NCBI RefSeq assembly: GCF_001673365.1
Contig: NZ_LZLS01000181.1
Span: 1 to 58,901 of the forward strand
DNA: 58,901 nucleotides
Source of the DNA: Mycobacterium asiaticum
Lineage (GTDB): Bacteria > Actinomycetota > Actinomycetes > Mycobacteriales > Mycobacteriaceae
Direction: 5' to 3'
Under the pieces are notes generated by a model, which saw nothing but the letters and a program-made list of their open reading frames with translations, made no database searches and had not been told where the DNA came from. Positions within the stretch are counted from its first letter, which is position 1. Each line of letters starts with the position of its first letter. Shown one piece after another: positions 45,061 through 53,146 of this stretch. The translations under genes were made by a program, and so were the position numbers.

Positions 45061-46223
45061 CCGACACCAGCTTCATCGAAAACGAGGACCGTCAAGACCT
45101 GCGCAAGGCGGTGCGCGAATGGGTGTCCAACTACGGTGCCGAGTACTACCTGGAGAAGGCGCGGGCGCAGGAGCACACCACCGAATTGTGGGCTGAAGCA
45201 GGAAAACTGGGCTTTCTCGGAGTGAACCTGCCCGAGGAGTACGGCGGTGGTGGCGCCGGAATGTACGAGCTCGCACTGGTGATGGAGGAGATGGCGGCAG
45301 CGGGTAGTGCGCTGCTGCTGATGGTGGTTTCGCCGGCCATCAACGGGACCATCATCAGCAAGTTCGGCACCGAAGAGCAGAAGAAGCGTTGGGTCCCACC
45401 CATTGCCGACGGCTCCCTGACCATGGCGTTTGCTATCACCGAACCCGACGCGGGATCCAACTCGCACAAGATCACCACGACAGCCCGTCGCGACGGCAGT
45501 GACTGGATCCTCAAGGGCCAGAAGGTTTATATCTCCGGCATCGACCAGGCACAGGCGGTGCTCGTAGTGGGGCGCACCGAAGAGGCGAAGACCGGCAAGC
45601 TGCGTCCGGCGTTGTTCGTCGTCCCCACCGATGCGCCGGGCTTCACCTACACACCGATCGAGATGGAACTGATCAGTCCCGAGCGCCAGTTCCAGGTCTT
45701 CATGGATGACGTGCGATTGCCGGCCGACGCGCTGGTGGGTGCCGAGGATGCGGCCATTGCACAGCTTTTCGCCGGGTTGAACCCCGAACGCATCATGGGC
45801 GCGGCCAGTGCCGTGGGCATGGGGCGGTTCGCACTCGACAAGGCCGTCGACTACGTCAAGACCCGCCAGGTGTGGTCGACCCCGATCGGGGCGCACCAGG
45901 GACTGGCGCATCCGTTGGCGCAGTGCCACATCGAGGTCGAACTCGCAAAGCTGATGATGCAGAAGGCCGCGACCCTCTACGACAACGGCGACGACGGCGG
46001 CGCGGCGCAGGCGGCCAACATGGCCAAGTATGCAGCCGGCGAAGCCTCGACACGTGCCGTCGACCAGGCCGTGCAGTCGATGGGCGGCAACGGGTTGACC
46101 AAGGAGTACGGCGTCGCCGCCATGCTGACCGCGTCCCGGCTGGCGCGGATCGCGCCGATCAGCCGTGAGATGGTGCTCAACTTCGTCGCGCAGACCTCGC
46201 TCGGCCTGCCGCGCAGCTACTGA
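45057..46223 (+). CDS. fadE12: Acyl-CoA dehydrogenase FadE12
   Basis: 388 residues, the same length as Rv0972c. Second acyl-CoA dehydrogenase of the operon: LGFLGVNLPEEYGGGGAGMYEL, MAFAITEPDAGSNSHKITTTA, WILKGQKVYISGIDQAQAV, and the C-terminal QSMGGNGLTKEYGVAAMLTASRLARIAPISREMV-type end. It is only distantly like FadE13 from the same operon, so the two should act on different intermediates. Coupled to accA2 (ATGA) and to echA7 (TGATG). Confidence 0.93.
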   Translation: MTDTSFIENEDRQDLRKAVREWVSNYGAEYYLEKARAQEHTTELWAEAGKLGFLGVNLPEEYGGGGAGMYELALVMEEMAAAGSALLLMVVSPAINGTIISKFGTEEQKKRWVPPIADGSLTMAFAITEPDAGSNSHKITTTARRDGSDWILKGQKVYISGIDQAQAVLVVGRTEEAKTGKLRPALFVVPTDAPGFTYTPIEMELISPERQFQVFMDDVRLPADALVGAEDAAIAQLFAGLNPERIMGAASAVGMGRFALDKAVDYVKTRQVWSTPIGAHQGLAHPLAQCHIEVELAKLMMQKAATLYDNGDDGGAAQAANMAKYAAGEASTRAVDQAVQSMGGNGLTKEYGVAAMLTASRLARIAPISREMVLNFVAQTSLGLPRSY

Positions 46224-46996
46224 TGGACACCCTCGTCGACTACACCCGCGACGGGGTTGTCGCGCGGTTGACGCTGAACTCACCGCACAACCGCAACGCG
46301 CTGTCGACCACCTTGGTCACCCAGTTGCATGAGGGATTGCAAGCGGCCGCGGCCGATCCCGCGGTGCGGGTGGTGGTGCTCGGGCACACCGGCGGCACGT
46401 TCTGCGCGGGGGCGGACTTGAGCGAGGCCGGCGAGGGTGCTCCGTATGACCTGGCGGTGGCGCGAGCCCACGAGATGACGTCCCTGTTGCGCGCCATCGT
46501 CGAGTCGCCGCGACCGGTGATCGGCGCCATCAATGGGCACGTCCGGGCCGGTGGTTTCGGCTTGGTCGGTGCGTGCGACATCGTGGTCGGCGGCCCGCGC
46601 TGCACCTTTGCCCTGACCGAGGCGCGGATCGGTGTCGCGCCCGCGATCATCTCGCTGACTCTGCTGCCGAAGCTGTCGGCGCGGGCAGCGGCGCGCTATT
46701 ACCTCACCGGTGAAACGTTCGGCGCCAGCGAAGCCGCCGAAATCGGGTTGATCACCCTGGCCGTCGACGACATGGACGCGGCGGTGGCTGGGGTGGTCGC
46801 CGACGTCGGGCGCGGCTCACCGCAGGGGCTGGCGGCGTCCAAAGCGCTGACCACTGCCGCGGTACTCGAAGGGTTCGACCGCGACGCCGAGCGGCTCACC
46901 GAGGAGTCTGCGCGGCTGTTCGTATCCGACGAAGCGCGGGAAGGCATGCTCGCCTTTTTGCAAAAAAGGCCTCCGAGCTGGGTTTCTTCGAGCTGA
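46223..46996 (+). CDS. echA7: Enoyl-CoA hydratase/isomerase EchA7
   Basis: 257 residues of the crotonase family; the ATG overlaps the fadE12 stop. The oxyanion-hole strands are GTFCAGADLSEAG and INGHVRAGGFGLVGACDIVV. In the isohexenylglutaconyl- or methylglutaconyl-CoA pathway this step hydrates the carboxylated enoyl-CoA. The C-terminus GMLAFLQKRPPSWVSSS is normal for the family. The DNA coding for it contains a near-perfect hairpin with A and T runs (46952-46970). Last gene of the six-gene operon; position of Rv0971c. Confidence 0.93.
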   Translation: MDTLVDYTRDGVVARLTLNSPHNRNALSTTLVTQLHEGLQAAAADPAVRVVVLGHTGGTFCAGADLSEAGEGAPYDLAVARAHEMTSLLRAIVESPRPVIGAINGHVRAGGFGLVGACDIVVGGPRCTFALTEARIGVAPAIISLTLLPKLSARAAARYYLTGETFGASEAAEIGLITLAVDDMDAAVAGVVADVGRGSPQGLAASKALTTAAVLEGFDRDAERLTEESARLFVSDEAREGMLAFLQKRPPSWVSSS

Positions 46997-47080
46997 GCAC
47001 CGGGTGCGTGCCGCGCGGAGGTTGCAGTTTAGCCAACACTACTTGCAGCAAAAAAATGAAGTCGTAAGCTCGCGTGTGAG

Positions 47081-47683
47081 ATGAGCAACCCAGCCCAGCG
47101 TGATGTTAAGGCCACGCGCGACGATCTGTCGCGCGCTGAGGACACCGATCGCATCCAAGTTGCCCAGTTGCTGGCCTATGCGGCCGAGCAGGGACGCCTC
47201 CAGCTCAACGAGTACGAAGACCGGCTAACCAAGGCCTACGCCGCGACCACTTACCGGGAACTCGACCAACTGCGGGCCGATCTACCCGGCACGGCCGTCA
47301 GCGCGCGCCGCGGCGGCAACTGCAACCCGGCGCCGTCCACGTTGCTGCTGGCCATCATGAGCGGGTTCCAACGACGCGGCCGATGGAACGTGCCCAAGAA
47401 GCTGACCGCCGTCACGTTCTGGGGTAGCGGAGTGATCGACCTGCGCTACGCCGACTTCACCTCGACCGAGGTCCAAATCAAGGCGTACTCGGTCATGGGC
47501 GCGCAGACCATCCTGCTGCCTCCCGAGGTCAACGTCGAAATCGACGGCCACGGGGTGATGGGCAACTTCGACCGCACGGTGGTAGGCGAAGGCTCAACGG
47601 GTGCACCCAGGGTGAAGATCGGGGGATTCTCGTTCTGGGGTGGCGTGGGCATCAAGCGCAAGGCCCGCAAGCCGCGAACCTGA
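47081..47683 (+). CDS. DUF1707 SHOCT-like protein with LiaF-type C-terminus (Rv0966c-like)
   Basis: 200 residues, the size I recall for Rv0966c. An N-terminal DUF1707 domain (ATRDDLSRAEDTDRIQVAQLL, then GRLQLNEYEDRLTKAYAATTYRELDQL) is joined to a beta-helix-like C-terminal domain (LTAVTFWGSGVIDLRYADF, GAQTILLPPEVNVEIDGHG, VKIGGFSFWGGVGIKRKA), which resembles the DUF2154/LiaF stress-sensor module. No membrane helix is seen. Function unknown; LiaF-like parts in firmicutes act in envelope-stress signalling. ATG 47081. In H37Rv csoR and ctpV lie between it and echA7; here the gap is only 84 bases and has no gene. Confidence 0.85.
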   Translation: MSNPAQRDVKATRDDLSRAEDTDRIQVAQLLAYAAEQGRLQLNEYEDRLTKAYAATTYRELDQLRADLPGTAVSARRGGNCNPAPSTLLLAIMSGFQRRGRWNVPKKLTAVTFWGSGVIDLRYADFTSTEVQIKAYSVMGAQTILLPPEVNVEIDGHGVMGNFDRTVVGEGSTGAPRVKIGGFSFWGGVGIKRKARKPRT

Positions 47684-47699
47684 GTCACTTCTATCCACA

Positions 47700-47724
47700 C
47701 GGGCCACTCCAAGTGAGTGGCCCG
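47700..47724 (+). terminator. Hairpin terminator after the DUF1707 gene
   Basis: CGGGCCACTC and GAGTGGCCCG pair perfectly over ten bases around the loop CAAGT. It begins 17 bases after the stop of the DUF1707 gene and 30 bases before the GTG of the next gene. No uridine tract follows (TCGCATTTGT), which is common for mycobacterial terminators. Confidence 0.75.
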
Positions 47725-47753
47725 TCGCATTTGTACGGTGCCAGACTGCCGCG

Positions 47754-48044
47754 GTGGCAGATGAGTTGCGGGCGAATCCTGACGTACTGTCCCACCTCGG
47801 CACCGAGCTGGCCGGCCATGGGCAATCGCTGTCCGAGCTGCAGCGGTCGTGTCACCGCGATGCCGACGACGCCCAGGCAGGGTGGGTTGGTTCGTCGGCG
47901 CACGCGCTGTCGGGGTTGTTGACGCTATGGGAGTCGGCTAGCGCCGGTCATGTCGCCCGCTTCGATCAGCATTCGAGCGGCATGCGGGTGGCGGCGGCCG
48001 TCTTCACCGAGCTGGACCAGAGCAACGCGGCCGCCCTGCGATGA
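47754..48044 (+). CDS. WXG100-like small helical protein (probable type VII substrate)
   Basis: 96 residues from GTG 47754 (VADELRANPDVLSHLGTELA). It is predicted to be a two-helix hairpin with the turn motif W-V-G in DDAQAGWVGSSAHALSGLL near residue 44, the WXG100/EspC-like layout of ESX substrates. The second helix ends AVFTELDQSNAAALR; the YxxxD/E export signal is not obvious, so it may depend on its partner. The stop overlaps the ATG of the hydrolase gene by four bases. Similar WXG100-like/DUF1023 pairs occur widely in mycobacteria. An ESX role is inferred from the fold and partner. Confidence 0.75.
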   Translation: MADELRANPDVLSHLGTELAGHGQSLSELQRSCHRDADDAQAGWVGSSAHALSGLLTLWESASAGHVARFDQHSSGMRVAAAVFTELDQSNAAALR

Positions 48045-49669
48045 CGTTGCGCCTGGCCGACATTGACCACTGGGATCCCGTGACCATCCGGACCGTGTTC
48101 GACGCCGCGATCCGACGCGCCGACGGCACCCGCACCGCATCAGCCGCAATTACCGAGATGATGCGGCTTTGGACCTTCGGCGGTGACGCCGCCGCGGCGG
48201 CACACGCGGCAACCCAACGGACCACCCTCATGCTCGACGAGCACGCCGAGGCGTGCGAAGCCGTGGCACGCGCCGCCGAACAATCGGCCGAGGAGGTTGC
48301 CGCAATCAAGTGGCGGCTCAGGCTGATTCGGGATAGCGCACACGAGGCCCGGCTGGTCATCAACGACGAGACCGGTTTCGCATTGCCGCCATCGAATCTG
48401 TCCTCGTTTCCCGGTACGGAACAACAAAACATTCTGGTTGCCGCGGTCCAGCTGACCGAAAGCCTGCAGCGGTTGCTAGCCGATGCCGAACGCGCCGACG
48501 AGGACTTGGCCGCAGCGATCCGCGCCAGCGCTGGGGACTTGTCCGCCGCGCAAGTCGACACTCAACTCAGCCATCGGCCGCCGCTAACGCCGCAACTACC
48601 GAAACCCGACAGCGCTGCCGAAGAGGTGAGCGCTTGGTGGCGAGCACTCACTCCCGCTCAGCAGGACCGAGTCAAACAGTGGTTCCCCGACGCGGTGCGC
48701 AACCTCGACGGCATCCCCGGTGCTGTCCGCGACGAACTCAACAGGCCTGCGCTGCAACGTGAATTGGCTCGACTGCAGCAAGGCTGGATCGACTCCTATG
48801 GGTGGCACACCAACCCCAGCCATGTGGCGGACCTGACCGCGCTGCGTGACGTCCTGGCCGCAAACCCGGGAGCCGCTCTGCTGCTACTCGATACCACCAC
48901 CAGCCGAAGCAAAGTGCTGTCGGCCGTCGCCGTCGGCGACGTCGACAACGCCGAACGAGTCGCCGTCACCGCGAGCGGACTGAACAGCCGGGTCAGTGCC
49001 AGTGTCGGGAAACTGGTGCAGCAAGCCGGTTTTCAACGTGATGCGGCGGCCGCGTTGCGGAGCAAGGCTGGCGTCGCCCGTCCTGAGGCGGTGGCTTCCG
49101 TCGCGTGGCTCGGGTACGACGCGCCAGACAGTTTGCGGGACGTGGTCCACGACTGGCAGGCACGTGACGGCGCTCGATCACTCAATCGCTTCTACCGTGG
49201 TTTGGCGGCGGCCAGCAACGTCGCCGACCAGCACATCGCGGCGTTCGGCCATTCCTACGGCTCGCTGACTACGAGCCTGGCTGTGCAACAGGGCGCCCCG
49301 GTGAGCGATGTCGTGCTGTACGGCTCGCCGGGCGCCGAGCTCACCGACGCTGCAGAACTCGGCGTGTGGCCCGGGCACGCCTACTTCATGGTCGGCGCCG
49401 ACGACGTTGTCGCCGAATTGATTCCGGAGTTCGAAGCTTTCGGTGCCCCACCACAGGACGTCCCGGGCATGGCGGCGTTGTCCACCGAGACGGGGTATGC
49501 GCTCGGCGGCCGGTACGGTGACGGCCAGTTGCACGAGCGAGCCTACGGGCATTCCGAGTACGCCCGAATGGGAAGCAACGGGAAACTCCGGATGAGCGCC
49601 TACAACCTGGCGGTGGTGCTGGCCGGACTTCCCGCCGACCTGATCACACCGTGGATGGCGGGCCGCTAG
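48041..49669 (+). CDS. DUF1023 alpha/beta hydrolase with WXG-like N-terminal helical domain
   Basis: 542 residues. Residues 1-180 are helical with the WXG-like turn LWTFGGDAAAAAHAA and resemble the dimerising domain of large type VII substrates. Residues about 215-520 are a DUF1023 alpha/beta hydrolase: nucleophile Ser in AAFGHSYGSLTTSL (about 405), Asp in FMVGADDVVAEL, and His in YGHSEYARMGS, giving a full triad. WLGYDAPDSL is the oxyanion-side strand typical of the family. No signal peptide is present. Coupled to the preceding WXG100-like gene. The region corresponds to Rv0963c-Rv0965c, which in H37Rv are separate shorter genes as I recall. Expected to be an esterase, possibly secreted; substrate unknown. 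Confidence 0.8.
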   Translation: MTLRLADIDHWDPVTIRTVFDAAIRRADGTRTASAAITEMMRLWTFGGDAAAAAHAATQRTTLMLDEHAEACEAVARAAEQSAEEVAAIKWRLRLIRDSAHEARLVINDETGFALPPSNLSSFPGTEQQNILVAAVQLTESLQRLLADAERADEDLAAAIRASAGDLSAAQVDTQLSHRPPLTPQLPKPDSAAEEVSAWWRALTPAQQDRVKQWFPDAVRNLDGIPGAVRDELNRPALQRELARLQQGWIDSYGWHTNPSHVADLTALRDVLAANPGAALLLLDTTTSRSKVLSAVAVGDVDNAERVAVTASGLNSRVSASVGKLVQQAGFQRDAAAALRSKAGVARPEAVASVAWLGYDAPDSLRDVVHDWQARDGARSLNRFYRGLAAASNVADQHIAAFGHSYGSLTTSLAVQQGAPVSDVVLYGSPGAELTDAAELGVWPGHAYFMVGADDVVAELIPEFEAFGAPPQDVPGMAALSTETGYALGGRYGDGQLHERAYGHSEYARMGSNGKLRMSAYNLAVVLAGLPADLITPWMAGR

Positions 49670-49682
49670 AGCGCGAGCCAAA

Positions 49683-51659
49683 TTACCTGCGGCGCCGCGA
49701 CTTAAGGTAGTCGCCCACCACGGCGGCACCCAGCCCGTCGAGGTCGGGCACCACGACGCGTCCTTCGACGCGGCGGGCGATCTTATCCAAGAAGTTGGCC
49801 AGGCCGGGGTCGCTGCCGAGCCGGAAGATCGTGATCTGTGCGCCCAACCGTGCCATCTCGTCGAAACCTCGCACGGTGAAGGAAATGGTTCGCGGGTGCG
49901 GCGGGTAATCGAAAAACACCGAGGAGCCGTCGCCGTCGAAGTCCTCCAGGTGAGCCGTCGGCTCCCCGTCGGTCACCACCAACACGACAGGCTGCGCGTT
50001 GGGATGCCGGCGCAGATGACGTCCGGCCAGCGCCAGCGCGTGATGCAAATTGGTGCCCTGCTCGTAGACACCCTCCAGTCCGGTCAGCTCCGCCGCGGAA
50101 ACGGTCCGGGCATAGCGTCCAAAAGCGATGATCTGCAACGCATCTGAGCGGAACCGGGTGGCCACCAGGTGATGCAGCGCCAGCGCGGTGCGCTTCATCG
50201 GCAGCCAGCGGTTCTCCATCACCATCGAGAACGAGGTGTCCACCAGCAGCGCAACCGCGGCCTGGGTGCGCATTTCGGTCTCGGAGACCTCGACGTCATC
50301 GACACTGATCCGCAGCGGACCATCCAGCGTGCGCGTGCCCGCCTGCCGCAGCACGGCATTGGTCAGCGTGCGGGAGATGTTCCACGGCTCGGTGTCACCG
50401 AACTGCCAGGGCCGGGTTGCACCGGTCAACTCCCCGGCGGCCCCCGCGCGGCGGTGGTCCCGTTCGCCGTGTCGGCTGGAAAGTTGTTGCGCCACATCGC
50501 GTAACGCCGTCTCACCCAGGCGCCGCATGGCCTTCGGAGACAGCCGCCACTTGCCGTCCGAACCGCGGTCCAGGAAGCCCTGGTTGACCAGTGCGCGTTC
50601 GAGCTCGGCCAGTGTTCGGGCGTCGACGGCGGCCTCGTCGCCGAGTTGGCGGGCCAGCGCGTCCAGATCGACGTCGTCCATGGTGGCGCCCGGATAAGCC
50701 TGGGAGAGCTGATCGGCCAGTTGTTCCAGCTCGCCGATGTCGGCCAGAGCCTGGGTGCCTTCCCCCATACCGAGCGGATTGTCGCCGGAGAACTGTTGCT
50801 CGCCGGTCCAGTCCTCACCGGGACGCGCAGCCTGCAGATGCGCGTCGAGCCGACCCAACGCCTGCATCAACGACGGTGATCCAAAGGCCTGCTGCGCCAA
50901 CGCATCCAGCTCATCACGCTGTTCCTGGGACAGGCTGTTGCGGAAACGTTGCGCGGCCGCGGCGCGCTTAGCCAGCGAATCGAGCAGCTCCTCGATGTTT
51001 TGCGGATTTTCCGGGAAGAATTCGCCGTGCTTGTCCATGAACTCTTGAAAATCCTGCGGTGAGTCCTGGCCTTTAGCGTGCTTGTCCAGCAGATCATTCA
51101 AATCGTTCAACATCTCGTTGACACGCTGGCGATCTTCGTCGGTGGCGCCCTGCAGTGCCTCTTTCATGCCGGCGAAGCGTTGGTCGAGCATTTCGCGGCC
51201 AAGCAGATCCTTGATCTGCTCGTACTTCTGCCGGGCTTCGCCACTGCGCCAGTCATATTCGGAGAGTTCTTGAACCGCTTTGGCCGGCGACTGCGGCAGC
51301 GCCTGCAACTGCAGCTCGGAGAACCGGGCGTCGTCGTCCAAGGCTCTGGCCAGTTCTTTGCGCTCGGCCAGCACCGCCTCGTCCAGGAGCTTTTTGATCT
51401 CCTGCAAGGTCCCGTCTAAGTTGTTGCGGCGCAACAAATCTCGTCGCTTACGATTAGCTTCGGCGGCCAATCTATCTGCACCGCGCATGTTTTCGGTGCC
51501 ACGCCGCAATAGCTCGGAGAGTGCGCGCCGCGGCGAGGTGCCCGCCATGACGTCCTGTCCGATCGCCTCGAGCGCCTCACGCAGGTCCACCGGCGGAGCC
51601 AGCGGATCGGGTCCGCCGGTATACGCCGAGTACCGCGATGAGTGCCCGCTACGAGCCAT
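49683..51659 (-). CDS. VWA-domain protein of a MoxR-type AAA+/VWA pair (Rv0959-like)
   Basis: 658 residues from ATG 51657-51659. The N-terminal two-thirds is highly charged and helical (ERKELARALDDDARFSELQLQ and several coiled-coil-like segments). The C-terminal CoxE-like von Willebrand A domain has the metal-binding MIDAS: DTSFSM, then the later VLVVTDGEPTAH. Such proteins act with an AAA+ ATPase to remodel or load metals into targets. The start overlaps the end of the ATPase gene by 11 bases, giving a fixed pair as in Rv0958-Rv0959. In mycobacteria the target is unknown. Convergent with the DUF1023 gene. Confidence 0.88.
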   Translation of the reverse strand: MARSGHSSRYSAYTGGPDPLAPPVDLREALEAIGQDVMAGTSPRRALSELLRRGTENMRGADRLAAEANRKRRDLLRRNNLDGTLQEIKKLLDEAVLAERKELARALDDDARFSELQLQALPQSPAKAVQELSEYDWRSGEARQKYEQIKDLLGREMLDQRFAGMKEALQGATDEDRQRVNEMLNDLNDLLDKHAKGQDSPQDFQEFMDKHGEFFPENPQNIEELLDSLAKRAAAAQRFRNSLSQEQRDELDALAQQAFGSPSLMQALGRLDAHLQAARPGEDWTGEQQFSGDNPLGMGEGTQALADIGELEQLADQLSQAYPGATMDDVDLDALARQLGDEAAVDARTLAELERALVNQGFLDRGSDGKWRLSPKAMRRLGETALRDVAQQLSSRHGERDHRRAGAAGELTGATRPWQFGDTEPWNISRTLTNAVLRQAGTRTLDGPLRISVDDVEVSETEMRTQAAVALLVDTSFSMVMENRWLPMKRTALALHHLVATRFRSDALQIIAFGRYARTVSAAELTGLEGVYEQGTNLHHALALAGRHLRRHPNAQPVVLVVTDGEPTAHLEDFDGDGSSVFFDYPPHPRTISFTVRGFDEMARLGAQITIFRLGSDPGLANFLDKIARRVEGRVVVPDLDGLGAAVVGDYLKSRRRR

Positions 51660-53034
51660 AGACCGTCTGCCCTTCCCCGGACACCTTGTCCACCCGCTTC
51701 GCCAGATACAACGCTTCGAGCGCCAACTCCAATGCCGCGGCCCGCTCACCTTCGGATTCGGCGCCCAGCTTCGCCGCGATCTTGTCCACGACCGGCAGCC
51801 CGGGCACAGCGGCCAGCACGTCCTTGGCCGACACCCGCTCGCCCGTCGTCACCGCGGAACCGCCTTCGACCGCCGATACCAGAGTGCCCACGTCGATGCC
51901 GCCCAGCACGCGGGAGGCGGTGTCGGCGGTCGAGCGCCGCAACAGATGTTCTAAAACAGCCTGTTCGCGGCCCTCTTCGCCGGACTCGAATTCCAACTTG
52001 CCGCGCAGCACGTCGATGATCGTGCCCAGGTCGACCACCCGAGCCACCGGGTCGGTCTCGCCCAGGATTGCGCCACGGTGCCGGGCGGCGGCAGCCACCG
52101 TCTCGGCTGCGGCGATGGCGAACCGCGCCGACACCCCGGAACGCTGGTCGACCGAACTGGACTCGCGCAGGTAGCGGGCGAACCGCGCGATCACCTGCAG
52201 CAGATAGTCGGGCACCTGCGCGCTCAGGTGTGCCTCCTGGGCGATGACGCCGATCTCTGCGCTGAGTTCGAGCGGGTAATGGGTGCGGATCTCGGCGCCG
52301 AAGCGGTCCTTGAGCGGGGTGATGATGCGGCCGCGGTTGGTGTAGTCCTCGGGGTTGGCGCTGGCGACCACCAGTACGTCCAGCGGCAGCCGCAACGTGT
52401 AGCCGCGGACCTGGATGTCGCGCTCTTCCATCACGTTGAGCATCGACACCTGAATGCGCTCGGCGAGGTCCGGCAGTTCGTTCACCGCGACGATCCCGCG
52501 GTGCGCACGCGGGATCAGGCCGTAGGCGATGGTCTCGGGATCGCCGAGGCTGCGGCCTTCGGCCACCTTGATCGGGTCGATGTCGCCGACCAGGTCGGCG
52601 ACGCTGGTGTCGGGAGTCGCCAGCTTCTCGGTGTAACGCTCACTGCGGTGCTTCCAGGCGATCGGTAGGTCGTCCTGCAGCTGGGCTGCGCGGCGGATCC
52701 ACTCCGGGGTGATCGGCGTGTAGGGGTGCTCGCCGAGTTCGGAGCCGTCGATCACCGGCGTCCACTCGTCGAGCAGTCCGGTCAGCGCGCGCAGCAATCG
52801 GGTCTTGCCCTGGCCGCGTTCGCCCAGCAGAACGAAGTCGTGCCCGGCGATCAAGGCCCGCTCCAACTGCGGGATCACGGTGTCGTCGAAACCGAGAATT
52901 CCGGGCCACACGTCGTCACCGTCGGCCAGCGCGGTCAGCAGATTCTCGCGGATTTCCTGCTTGACTCCGCGCTCGCGATGACCGGAGTCGCGCAGCTCGC
53001 CGAGGGTGCGGGGCAGATTGGTCGGTGAAGTCAC
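51649..53034 (-). CDS. MoxR/magnesium-chelatase-like AAA+ ATPase (Rv0958-like)
   Basis: 461 residues from GTG 53032-53034 (GGAG only two bases upstream). Walker A LLGERGQGKTRLLRAL, Walker B region RGIVAVNELPDLAERIQVSML, sensor 1 VLVVASANPEDYTNRGRIITPLKDRFG and the sensor 2/helix-2 insert of the ChlI/MoxR group. It couples ATP hydrolysis to the VWA partner encoded immediately downstream. No chlorophyll or cobalamin chelatase gene (BchH/CobN) is near, so the name magnesium chelatase should not be taken literally. A 112-base gap without a gene separates it from purH. Confidence 0.9.
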   Translation of the reverse strand: MTSPTNLPRTLGELRDSGHRERGVKQEIRENLLTALADGDDVWPGILGFDDTVIPQLERALIAGHDFVLLGERGQGKTRLLRALTGLLDEWTPVIDGSELGEHPYTPITPEWIRRAAQLQDDLPIAWKHRSERYTEKLATPDTSVADLVGDIDPIKVAEGRSLGDPETIAYGLIPRAHRGIVAVNELPDLAERIQVSMLNVMEERDIQVRGYTLRLPLDVLVVASANPEDYTNRGRIITPLKDRFGAEIRTHYPLELSAEIGVIAQEAHLSAQVPDYLLQVIARFARYLRESSSVDQRSGVSARFAIAAAETVAAAARHRGAILGETDPVARVVDLGTIIDVLRGKLEFESGEEGREQAVLEHLLRRSTADTASRVLGGIDVGTLVSAVEGGSAVTTGERVSAKDVLAAVPGLPVVDKIAAKLGAESEGERAAALELALEALYLAKRVDKVSGEGQTVYGS

Positions 53035-53146
53035 CTCTCCACGCTACGACGCCGCGATTTCTTCCGCCGACGAGAGTGCGCTTCCCGACGCATTTCTCGC
53101 GTTTCGCGTCGTGAGTTTCACTCTCGGCGTAGCCGCGGGCGCTTGG

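Noticed and set aside
45009..46283. 424-codon minus-strand frame opposite fadE12
   Set aside because: Antisense shadow; fadE12 is conserved in length and motifs.
51649..53034. True magnesium chelatase for chlorophyll or cobalamin synthesis
   Set aside because: Only the AAA+ and VWA partners are present, without the large BchH/CobN subunit; the MoxR/VWA reading fits better.
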